Shown piece after piece: positions 1 through 6,058 of a stretch of DNA of 6,059 nt; the first letter of the stretch is position 1, and every line of letters starts with the position of its first letter. This DNA is from Bacteroidales bacterium (GTDB taxonomy: Bacteria > Bacteroidota > Bacteroidia > Bacteroidales > UBA10428): NCBI GenBank assembly GCA_016938095.1, contig JAFGVG010000287.1:1-6059 (forward strand), given 5' to 3'. The notes under the pieces are model-generated. The model did no database searches. It was not told the DNA's origin and was given only the letters and a program-made list of their open reading frames with translations. Position numbers and translations under genes: made by a program.

Positions 1-343
1 AAAGTTGACTGGATATGTTGTATGGAAAATTACCGACAATGGCTACCTTGCCATGGAGATGATCTTCGAGGCGCAGATCGAGGAAGTCGGCACTGATAAT
101 CCGGTTATGCAGGGCCGGGTATTTATTTAACAAATACTCCACGGCATTCCGGTCGATTTCCACAAAGTTTAATTCCTGACCTTCCAGTTCAAGCAGGTAT
201 CCTGTAAGAATACCCATGCCCGGCCCGATTTCGATAATATGATGGTAGCCGCTTAAAGTGAGGCTGTTCACTATTTTCTGTGCAATGTTTTTGTCGGTCA
301 GAAAGTGCTGACCCAGGCTTTTCTTTGGTTGAACGGCAATCAC
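1..343 (-). CDS. rsmA: 16S rRNA (adenine(1518)-N(6)/adenine(1519)-N(6))-dimethyltransferase RsmA (KsgA), N-terminal part, cut by the window edge
   Basis: RsmA uses S-adenosylmethionine to dimethylate two adjacent adenines near the 3' end of 16S rRNA, a late step of small-subunit maturation in the cytoplasm. Reading the minus strand gives an uninterrupted 114-codon frame with the family's motifs in order: the entry signature PKKSLGQHFL at about residues 6-15, the SAM-binding loop EIGPGMGILT at about 40-49, the acidic VEID that contacts the SAM ribose, SADFLD that contacts the adenine, and the catalytic NFPYNIS near the window edge. The family is usually about 255-270 residues, so roughly the C-terminal 55-60% lies outside the window. 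The chosen start is the GTG at 343-341, which places the signature six residues in, as is usual. An in-frame ATG at 403-401 would add 20 residues and overlap the divergent gene, so I reject it. The identification is secure; the start is less so. Confidence 0.95.
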   Translation of the reverse strand, partial: MIAVQPKKSLGQHFLTDKNIAQKIVNSLTLSGYHHIIEIGPGMGILTGYLLELEGQELNFVEIDRNAVEYLLNKYPALHNRIISADFLDLRLEDHLHGKVAIVGNFPYNISSQL

Positions 344-360
344 TAATGGCTGGTTTTGTG

Positions 361-368
361 CAAAAATA
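361..368 (-). promoter_or_regulatory. Candidate -7 box of the rsmA promoter
   Basis: Read on the minus strand, these eight bases are TATTTTTG, an exact match to the Bacteroidota -7 consensus TAnnTTTG. They lie 17 bases upstream of the proposed GTG start, which would give a very short leader. No convincing TTTG -33 element sits 17-23 bases further upstream, so the call rests on one box in AT-rich DNA. If it is real, promoter DNA for rsmA overlaps the 5' leader of the divergent PatB-like gene. Confidence 0.3.
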
Positions 369-397
369 CCTAATTTCGGGATTTTAAAGGAACAGGT

Positions 398-1579
398 ATG
401 CATTATAATTTTGATGAGGTTATCAACCGTCAGGGCACCAACAGCATAAAATACGACTTCTGTGAAAAGATATTTGGCAGTGAATCGGTATTACCCATGT
501 GGGTGGCCGATATGGACTTCAGAACACCCGATTTTATTATACAGGCTATGGAAAAAAGGCTTCAACATGGATTGCTGGGATATACCCATGTCCCCGATTC
601 ATATTACGAAGCCATTGTTCGTTGGAACCTGCACCGTAACAACTGGAACATCAAACGCGAATGGATATCGTTTTCACCGGGTGTTGTGCCGGCACTGAAC
701 CTGTTGATAATGGCCTTTACACGGCCCGGCGATGAAGTTATTGTGCAAACGCCTGTTTACTTTCCTTTTTTCAGTGCAGTAACCAACCATCACCGTAAGC
801 TGGTGACCAATCCCCTGAAGTATTCCCAGGGGAGCTATTCTATGGATTTCGACGACCTCACGGGAAAGATCAATGAGCATACACGTATGCTTATACTGTG
901 CAATCCGCATAATCCAACCGGGAATGTATGGCCCCGCGAGGCGCTCGCCAGGATTGGCGAACTTTGTCTACAACACAATATGCTACTGGTTTCCGACGAA
1001 ATTCACTCCGACCTTGTTCTGCCAGCGTATCACCACACTCCCGTAGCGAGTATTTCGGATGAGCTGGCCGGAATTACCATAACCTGCATGTCGGCCAGTA
1101 AAACCTTTAACCTGGCCGGACTGTCCACTGCTTACCTGGTTATTCCCAATGCGCGCCTGCGACAGATATACGATAAAATGCTGGACGATGTACATGTGGG
1201 GGCAGGCAATATCTTTGGCTTTATTGCTACTGAAGCGGCTTATAACCATGGCGATGACTGGCTCGGCCAGCTCATGACTTACGTTGCCGGTAATGTAAAC
1301 CTGGTAAAGGAAGAGCTCGCTGCTCATGTGCCGCAAATAAAGGTAGTTCAGCCCGAAGCCACTTACCTGGTGTGGCTCGATTGCAGCGAACTCGGGCTCT
1401 CACCCGAAGCACTCAGGCATTTCATAATAAGAAATGCCCGGTTGGGATTAAATGACGGACCGATGTTTGGGCACGAGGGCAAAGGCTTTCAGCGGATGAA
1501 TGTAGCATGCCCGAGAGCAGTGCTTCACGGGGGGTTAATAAGGTTGCAGGAGGCTGTAAGCAAGTATTTTGAAAAATAA
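398..1579 (+). CDS. MalY/PatB family PLP-dependent enzyme (probable cystathionine beta-lyase or aminotransferase)
   Basis: A 393-residue fold-type I pyridoxal-phosphate enzyme, the normal full length for the MalY/PatB branch. Members usually carry out beta-elimination of cystathionine or other cysteine S-conjugates, giving pyruvate, ammonia and a thiol; some also transaminate. Visible landmarks are the N-terminal WVADMDF (35-41) typical of this branch, SPGVVPAL (93-100) before the phosphate-binding region, NPHNPTG (169-175), SDEIH (199-203) whose D200 should pair with the PLP ring nitrogen, SASKTFNLAG (232-241) whose K235 should form the Schiff base, and R366 as the likely substrate-carboxylate arginine. 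There is no signal peptide, so it is cytoplasmic. The ATG is preceded by AAAGGAA at 386-392, a reasonable ribosome site. The gene is divergent from rsmA and followed by 100 bases before the sensor gene, so it is probably monocistronic. The family is clear; sequence alone does not separate lyase from aminotransferase. MalY's separate regulatory role in E. coli cannot be assumed here. Confidence 0.9.
   Translation: MHYNFDEVINRQGTNSIKYDFCEKIFGSESVLPMWVADMDFRTPDFIIQAMEKRLQHGLLGYTHVPDSYYEAIVRWNLHRNNWNIKREWISFSPGVVPALNLLIMAFTRPGDEVIVQTPVYFPFFSAVTNHHRKLVTNPLKYSQGSYSMDFDDLTGKINEHTRMLILCNPHNPTGNVWPREALARIGELCLQHNMLLVSDEIHSDLVLPAYHHTPVASISDELAGITITCMSASKTFNLAGLSTAYLVIPNARLRQIYDKMLDDVHVGAGNIFGFIATEAAYNHGDDWLGQLMTYVAGNVNLVKEELAAHVPQIKVVQPEATYLVWLDCSELGLSPEALRHFIIRNARLGLNDGPMFGHEGKGFQRMNVACPRAVLHGGLIRLQEAVSKYFEK
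1416..1438. repeat. Perfect 8-bp inverted repeat inside the PatB-like coding region
   Basis: GGCATTTC at 1416-1423 and GAAATGCC at 1431-1438 are exact reverse complements around a 7-base AT-only loop. They encode part of the C-terminal domain (around residues 340-347). A weaker 5-bp inverted repeat (TCGGG, 6-base loop, CCCGA) lies just upstream at 1392-1407. No T-run follows, so neither looks like an intrinsic terminator. They may be chance or a local mRNA structure. Confidence 0.5.
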
Positions 1580-1620
1580 TCGAACTTTTTTGCTAAAATG
1601 GAGTATGATTATAAGATAAA

Positions 1621-1651
1621 ATTGCTGTAAATTTTCACTAATTTAGTTTCG
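1621..1651 (+). promoter_or_regulatory. Candidate Bacteroidota-type promoter for the sensor/nucleotidyltransferase unit
   Basis: ATTG at 1621-1624 (one mismatch to the -33 TTTG) is followed after exactly 19 bases by TAGTTTCG at 1644-1651 (one mismatch to TAnnTTTG). This is the preferred spacing for the phylum's main sigma factor, and it leaves a leader of about 20-25 bases before the ATG at 1680. An 8-bp palindrome, TACCGGTA at 1655-1662, falls about where transcription would start and could be an operator or chance. The spacer is AT-rich, so partial matches are expected; confidence is low to moderate. Confidence 0.35.
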
Positions 1652-1679
1652 ATATACCGGTAATTAATCAGTATTAGCC

Positions 1680-3332
1680 ATGAGACTTAAAATAGCTGCT
1701 AAAATTGGTCTGGGTTTTGGCATTTTGACCATTGCCGTTATTGTGAATGCCTGGATTACGAGTAGAACCCTCGAAAGAAGCAGGAATATCAACGAAACGA
1801 TTATGAATGTGTACACGCCTTCGCAGGAGTTTATCTCGGAATTGTACACCAAAATAAGCGATTCCCGCATGCTTATCAAGTCGTGGGTTTCTATCGACCA
1901 TATTTCGGATACCCCCGATAAGCTTAAACTGAAAGCACTTCACAGTACCGATTATAAAGCGGTGATGGACACCCTGAAGCAACTGAGCATGCAATGGGAC
2001 AGTGTTCATTTCAGGGACGCTCTTTATCATATCGATTCGGTAATTGTGGATTCGCTGTTCCCGCAACACCAGTATATCATGGAGCAGTTGAACTCGCTGG
2101 AAAAATACGACGATACTTTCATTGTTTTTGAGGTGACACCCATGACCGAGGAAGGTGGTGATGTTATGGTACTTACCCACCGGGTACTGGCCCAGATCGA
2201 AAAACTTAAACTAGCCCAGGAAGATATTGTAGAACAGGGACGGCAGGAGATGATCTCCACGTTTAACCGGTTTCAGAACTGGATATTCTTTATGGGGCTG
2301 ATTTTGGTAGTCGGCGCCATTGTCATTGGCGTGCTTACCATCAATTCGCTGGTGGTTCCCATTAACCATACCAAAAATATTCTGTTGTCGATGGGCAGGG
2401 GAGTGCTTCCCAAAGACAAGCTTACCGAAGGATCCGATGAACTGGGCCTGATGGCAAAAGCGCTTAATAATCTGGTAAAGGGTCTTACCAATATCTTTAA
2501 CTTTTCGGTGGATATTGGCAAGGGAAATTTCAATTCGAATTTCGACCCGCTCAGCGAAGAGGACGTATTGGGGCATTCGCTGCTGGACATGCGCAATGAG
2601 CTGAAAAAGGCCTCCGAGGAGGAAACCCGGCGCAAGGACGAAGACGAACAGCGCAACTGGGCCGCACAGGGTGTTGCCAAATTCAGCGACATTTTACGTA
2701 CCAACACCAACGAGTTGAGCGAACTGTCGTACAGCATTATCAGCAACCTGGTGAAATACACCAACTCCAACCAGGGCGGCATTTACATCATTAACGATAA
2801 CGACAAGGACAATCCCTTTATCGAAATGATGGCCAGCTATGCCTACGATCGCCGCAAATTTATCACCAGGCGAATAGAAATTGGCGAAGGACTTGTCGGC
2901 AGGTGCTATCAGGAAAAAGAAAAGATTTATCTTACCGATATTCCGCACGATTATATGAAAATTACCTCGGGGCTTGGCGAAGACAGTCCCAGGGCCCTGC
3001 TGATAGTTCCGCTTGTTTACAACGACGTGATTTACGGACTGGTTGAAATTGCTTCGTTTGAACCGTATCCCGCTCACGTAATTGAATTTATTGAGCGAAT
3101 CGGCGAGAGCATTGCAGCTACCATTTCGTCGAGCAAGTCGCAGATTCAGACAGCCCTGCTCCTCGAACAATCGCAGCAACAGGCCGAAGAAATGTCTTCG
3201 CAGGAAGAGGAAATGCGCCAGAATATGGAAGAGCTCAGGGCAACCCAGGAGCAATCGGCACGGCGCGAAGAAGAGTTGCAGCTGGAAGTTGAAGAACTTA
3301 AACGACGTTTAAAAGAACTTACCCAATCCTAA
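1680..3332 (+). CDS. Membrane-anchored HAMP-GAF sensor protein with C-terminal coiled coil and no output domain
   Basis: A 550-residue predicted inner-membrane sensor. A first transmembrane helix spans about 8-27, an extracytoplasmic, probably helical region about 29-199, and a second transmembrane helix about 201-221. A HAMP linker follows at about 222-275, with the usual proline (P227) and DELG (253-256). A second HAMP-like segment at about 279-309 contains EEDVLG and LLDMRNEL. A charged linker leads to a GAF domain at about 335-485, recognisable from GEGLVGRCY (402-410), the IYLTDIP strand (416-422) and the LIVPLVYND strand (441-449). The last 60 residues are an E/Q-rich coiled coil containing QAEEM, QEEEMRQNMEEL and ATQEQ repeats. 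In Bacteroidota this coil commonly joins GAF to PAS or kinase modules, but here the protein simply stops: I see no H-box, ATPase, GGDEF or methyl-accepting signalling tip. The only cysteine is C409, inside GAF. The next gene begins seven bases after the stop. Its ligand and partner are unknown. Confidence 0.85.
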   Translation: MRLKIAAKIGLGFGILTIAVIVNAWITSRTLERSRNINETIMNVYTPSQEFISELYTKISDSRMLIKSWVSIDHISDTPDKLKLKALHSTDYKAVMDTLKQLSMQWDSVHFRDALYHIDSVIVDSLFPQHQYIMEQLNSLEKYDDTFIVFEVTPMTEEGGDVMVLTHRVLAQIEKLKLAQEDIVEQGRQEMISTFNRFQNWIFFMGLILVVGAIVIGVLTINSLVVPINHTKNILLSMGRGVLPKDKLTEGSDELGLMAKALNNLVKGLTNIFNFSVDIGKGNFNSNFDPLSEEDVLGHSLLDMRNELKKASEEETRRKDEDEQRNWAAQGVAKFSDILRTNTNELSELSYSIISNLVKYTNSNQGGIYIINDNDKDNPFIEMMASYAYDRRKFITRRIEIGEGLVGRCYQEKEKIYLTDIPHDYMKITSGLGEDSPRALLIVPLVYNDVIYGLVEIASFEPYPAHVIEFIERIGESIAATISSSKSQIQTALLLEQSQQQAEEMSSQEEEMRQNMEELRATQEQSARREEELQLEVEELKRRLKELTQS

Positions 3333-3339
3333 ATTTTTG

Positions 3340-4248
3340 ATGCATCCCACATTGCTTGTCCTGGCTGCCGGCATGGGCAGCCGTTATGGAGGACTGAAAC
3401 AGGTCGACCGCTTTGGTCCCGCCGGAGAAACCATTCTTGAGTATTCTATTTATGACGCCCTTCGTGCCGGATTCGGCAAAATAGTGCTGGTAATCAGGCG
3501 CGAAAACGCCGGTGATTTCAGGGAAATGATCGTGAAACGGGCTATGAAAAAGGCCGATATCCGGTTTGTTTACCAGGAACTCGACCGGCTTCCCGAAGGT
3601 TTTTCACTGCCTTCGGACCGTGTAAAACCCTGGGGTACCGGACATGCTGTTATGATGGCAGAAGAAGAAATTGATACTCCTTTTGCCGTAATCAATGCCG
3701 ATGATTTTTACGGGGCAGGTTCGTATCGCATAATTGCCGATTTCCTGACACAAAAGCCGGCAGAATCCATCGACGAGTATTGCCTGGTTGGGTACCAGCT
3801 CGACAATACCCTTTCGGAGTCGGGTACGGTTTCCAGGGGTGTATGCAAGATCAACAGCCAGGGTTACCTCGAGGATATTCATGAGCACAAAAAAATTGTA
3901 AGGTTTGGTAATATCATTACAGCGGAACTTGAGGGCGTTGGTCCGGTTACCTTTAACGGATCCGAGCCGGTTTCCATGAACCTTATCGGTTTCACCCCTA
4001 CGATGTTCGCGCATCTCAACCGGCTTTTCAAAGCTTTTCTCAAGCAGCATGCTTCAAATCCTGGTGCAGAGTTCTATATACCTTATGCCATGAACGAGGT
4101 GATCAAAGCCGGCCAGGCCAGGGTAAAACTTCTGCACACCCCGGAAAAGTGGTTTGGCGTTACTTATCGTGAAGACAGGGAGATGGTGATAAAAAGCCTG
4201 AGGTCCCTGGTTGAGCAGGGCATGTATCCGGCTGATCTCTGGGCCTAG
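3340..4248 (+). CDS. Nucleotidyltransferase family protein (sugar-1-phosphate nucleotidylyltransferase type, substrate unknown)
   Basis: A 302-residue cytoplasmic protein with the NTP_transferase Rossmann-like fold, the group that joins an NTP and a sugar-1-phosphate to give an NDP-sugar and pyrophosphate. The N-terminal signature LAAGMGSRYGGLKQ (8-21) supplies the nucleotide-binding glycine loop, with R15 and the conserved K20. PWGTGHAV (97-104) matches the base-recognition segment, NADDFYG (119-125) carries the metal-binding aspartate, and SMN (212-214) and KWFGVTYREDR (270-280) complete the family pattern. It resembles a Bacteroidota group usually annotated only as nucleotidyltransferase. 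I see no left-handed beta-helix acyltransferase domain, so it is not GlmU-like, and the sugar and nucleotide cannot be assigned. I chose the ATG at 3340; the TTG just before it (3337) would add one residue. The gap after the sensor stop is only seven bases, so the two are almost certainly cotranscribed. Confidence 0.85.
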   Translation: MHPTLLVLAAGMGSRYGGLKQVDRFGPAGETILEYSIYDALRAGFGKIVLVIRRENAGDFREMIVKRAMKKADIRFVYQELDRLPEGFSLPSDRVKPWGTGHAVMMAEEEIDTPFAVINADDFYGAGSYRIIADFLTQKPAESIDEYCLVGYQLDNTLSESGTVSRGVCKINSQGYLEDIHEHKKIVRFGNIITAELEGVGPVTFNGSEPVSMNLIGFTPTMFAHLNRLFKAFLKQHASNPGAEFYIPYAMNEVIKAGQARVKLLHTPEKWFGVTYREDREMVIKSLRSLVEQGMYPADLWA

Positions 4249-4288
4249 GTGTTTTGCATCTTCAAACCATTACTAATTCAATTGTATT

Positions 4289-4687
4289 ATGAGTGTTGTC
4301 CGCTTTGGTGTTTCGCTCGAAAAAGAGATGATGGATGAGCTTGACCAGTATGTGGAGGCCAACAATTTCCCGAATCGTTCCCAGGCGATACGCAATCTGA
4401 TTGAGAAATATGCCGTGGAGCATAAATGGCAATGCGATAATCAGGTGGCAGGTGCCATTGTAATTGTATACGACCATCACAAACGCAATATCGACAGTGA
4501 TCTAAACGAAGTGCAGCACAACCATCATCACCTGATTCTTTCGTCACAGCATGTTCATCTCGATCATCACACATGCCTCGAAACCATTGTGGTAAAAGGC
4601 AGGGCCTCGGAGTTAACAGCCCTGGCCGACAGTATCATTTCACTCAAGGGCATTCATCATGGCCGGCTGGTGATGACCCGCACCTGA
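4289..4687 (+). CDS. nikR: Nickel-responsive transcriptional regulator NikR
   Basis: NikR is a tetrameric repressor that binds DNA when loaded with nickel and usually controls nickel uptake or nickel-enzyme genes. This 132-residue protein has the normal length. The N-terminal ribbon-helix-helix is VVRFGVSLEKEMMDELD (3-19) followed by FPNRSQAIRNLI (27-38), and an ACT-like nickel-binding and tetramerisation domain spans about 52-130. Aligned by eye with E. coli NikR, the four nickel ligands are kept: H77 in the QHNHHH segment, H88 and H90 in QHVH, and C96 in HTCLE. Extra histidines flank them (H63, H64, H79-81, H93, H94). The start ATG lies 40 bases after the nucleotidyltransferase stop. Read-through from that gene is possible; a TTTG at 4253-4256 is a poor stand-alone promoter because the -7 match is weak. 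No nickel permease, hydrogenase or urease gene is in view, so its targets are elsewhere. The call is firm. Confidence 0.95.
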   Translation: MSVVRFGVSLEKEMMDELDQYVEANNFPNRSQAIRNLIEKYAVEHKWQCDNQVAGAIVIVYDHHKRNIDSDLNEVQHNHHHLILSSQHVHLDHHTCLETIVVKGRASELTALADSIISLKGIHHGRLVMTRT

Positions 4688-4691
4688 AAGA

Positions 4692-6029
4692 CTATAGCCC
4701 GAATTCCTCCTGAATTTTTTCAAGGCGTTTTCCCTTGGTTTCCGGGAAAACAAAATACACTACAAAAATCTGCAACAGCATCATGGCAGTGAAGAATATA
4801 AAAGCATAGCCTGTGGTCTTGGCACTGCCTGCTGCAATTACCGGGAAAAGCCACGAAATAAGCGCTGCAAGCAGCCAGTGGGTGAAACTGCCCAGCGCCT
4901 GTCCTTTGGCCCTGACTTTATTGGGAAAGATTTCTGCAATGAAAACCCAGATTACCGCACCCTGCGAAACGGCAAAGAACGCTATAAAGCCTATCAGTCC
5001 GGCTAGTACGGCAGTTCCTCCGAAACGGGGCAGCATAAAGCCCGCCGCAACCAGTATAAGCATAAATACCATTCCGGTTGATCCTATCAACAGCAGCTTT
5101 TTACGACCAACACGATCGATGATGAACATAGCCAGAATGGTAAAGAGCAGGTTGGTAAAACCTATCGACACACTCTGAAAGAGTGAGGAAGTGCGGTCGA
5201 GCCCGGCAATTTCGAAAATACGTGGGGAGTAGTACATGATGGCATTGATACCCGAGAACTGGTTGAAAAAAGCAACCAGAAAAGCCAGCATTATAGGCAG
5301 TTTTAATTTTAAGGTAAATAGCTTCTCGCTACGGATATGCCTTTCCGATGAAATTGATTCCTGAATGGCAGCCACCTGCCCTTTAACATCGGTTTCCCCA
5401 AGTTTATCGAGTATGTTGGTGGCATCTTTTTCGCGGGCATGCATAATCAGCCAGCGGGGTGTTTCGGGGATTAAAAACAGCAAGGCAAAAAACAGGGCTG
5501 CCGGCAGGGTTTGTACGCCAAGCATCCAGCGCCACGACTCGTGATCGGCCATAATGGCCACCAGGTAATTCGAAAGGAAAGCCAGCAGAATTCCGGTAAC
5601 CACGTTCATTTGAAACAGTATAACCAGTTGTCCGCGTTTATGGGCGGGCGAAATTTCGGCAATGTACATGGGGCCGATCACCGACGATGCTCCTACGCTA
5701 AGCCCGCCGAGGAACCTGAAAATAAGCACGCCATACCAACTGGGTGAAAGCGCAGCCCCCAGGGCCGAAAACATGAACAGCAAAGCAATTACCATCAGCA
5801 CTTTTTTACGGCCATAAGTATCGGCAGGTTTACCGGCCGCCACGGCGCCTATGATGGTACCAATAAGGGCAATGGCCACGGTAAATCCAAGCCAGAATCC
5901 GTTGAGCTGAAAAACTTGCTGAATGGCTTTTTCAGCACCGGAAATAACGGCCGTGTCAAAACCGAACAGAAAACCGCCAAAGCCTGCTATCCAGGCACTA
6001 CGTGAAAGAATATTGCTATTGTTTTTCAT
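4692..6029 (-). CDS. Sugar porter family MFS transporter (probable sugar:H+ symporter)
   Basis: A complete 445-residue, 12-helix inner-membrane transporter of the major facilitator sugar porter group (XylE/GLUT relatives). Family signatures in order are GFDTAVISG in helix 1 (23-31), DTYGRKK in loop 2-3 (70-76), PMYIAEISP then KRGQ (120-134), PETPRWL (188-194) closing the N-terminal half, NQFSGINAIMYYSP in helix 7 (256-269), DRVGRKK in loop 8-9 (305-311), AEIFPNKVR (365-373) and PETKGK (429-434). Aligned by eye with XylE, the proton-coupling pair is present (D25 and R132), which suggests symport. Of the sugar contacts, Q140, Q257, N262 and W361 match, while XylE Q288 is N256 and Q415 is H384, so the sugar cannot be named. 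The gene is convergent with nikR, with four bases between the stops and no terminator between them. Its ATG at 6029-6027 is preceded by an inverted repeat. No catabolic enzyme is adjacent in the window. Confidence 0.92.
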   Translation of the reverse strand: MKNNSNILSRSAWIAGFGGFLFGFDTAVISGAEKAIQQVFQLNGFWLGFTVAIALIGTIIGAVAAGKPADTYGRKKVLMVIALLFMFSALGAALSPSWYGVLIFRFLGGLSVGASSVIGPMYIAEISPAHKRGQLVILFQMNVVTGILLAFLSNYLVAIMADHESWRWMLGVQTLPAALFFALLFLIPETPRWLIMHAREKDATNILDKLGETDVKGQVAAIQESISSERHIRSEKLFTLKLKLPIMLAFLVAFFNQFSGINAIMYYSPRIFEIAGLDRTSSLFQSVSIGFTNLLFTILAMFIIDRVGRKKLLLIGSTGMVFMLILVAAGFMLPRFGGTAVLAGLIGFIAFFAVSQGAVIWVFIAEIFPNKVRAKGQALGSFTHWLLAALISWLFPVIAAGSAKTTGYAFIFFTAMMLLQIFVVYFVFPETKGKRLEKIQEEFGL

Positions 6030-6054
6030 TTTCAGGCATGTAATTTTCCTGAAA
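6030..6054. repeat. 7-bp inverted repeat (candidate operator or leader hairpin) at the MFS transporter start
   Basis: TTTCAGG at 6030-6036 and CCTGAAA at 6048-6054 are perfect reverse complements with an 11-base spacer. The arm nearest the gene abuts the transporter ATG, and the other overlaps the candidate -7 box. This 25-base layout suits a dimeric repressor site. If transcribed, it could also form a weak hairpin over the ribosome-binding region. It is a single copy in a short stretch, so chance cannot be excluded. Confidence 0.4.
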
Positions 6055-6058
6055 TATA
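6051..6058 (-). promoter_or_regulatory. Candidate -7 box of the sugar transporter promoter
   Basis: On the minus strand these bases read TATATTTC, one mismatch from TAnnTTTG and 21 bases upstream of the ATG. The expected -33 element would fall beyond the window edge, so the promoter cannot be completed here. The box overlaps the distal arm of the inverted repeat, which would fit repression by blocking polymerase. Confidence 0.3.

Noticed and set aside
344..403. Extended rsmA start at the in-frame ATG 403-401
   Set aside because: It would add 20 residues not typical of the family before the PKKSLGQHFL signature and overlap the first codons of the divergent PatB-like gene. The GTG at 343 gives the normal N-terminus.
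1565..1592. Possible terminator after the PatB-like gene
   Set aside because: There is a T-run at 1586-1591, but the only upstream inverted repeat is A/T-only with a two-base loop, which is not a credible intrinsic terminator.
1598..1630. Ten-codon open frame (MEYDYKIKLL) in the spacer before the sensor gene
   Set aside because: It is very short, in AT-rich sequence, without a ribosome site, and ends before the candidate -7 box, so it would not be in the sensor leader.
1674..3254. Several long open frames antisense to the sensor gene (up to 186 codons)
   Set aside because: They are fully covered by a gene with clear domains, show no family motifs, and are typical shadow frames of moderately GC-rich coding DNA.
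4253..4281. Stand-alone promoter for nikR
   Set aside because: TTTG at 4253-4256 is followed by TAATTCAA at 4274-4281, a poor -7 match with a spacing of 17, so read-through from the upstream gene is at least as likely.
4262..4574. Minus-strand open frames over nikR
   Set aside because: They overlap a confidently identified gene, have no recognisable features, and lack a promoter or ribosome site.
4711..4751. Possible bidirectional terminator between nikR and the transporter
   Set aside because: The CAAGG/CCTTG repeat (4721-4725, 4733-4737) has a five-bp stem, lies inside the transporter coding end, and has no T-run after it on the nikR side.
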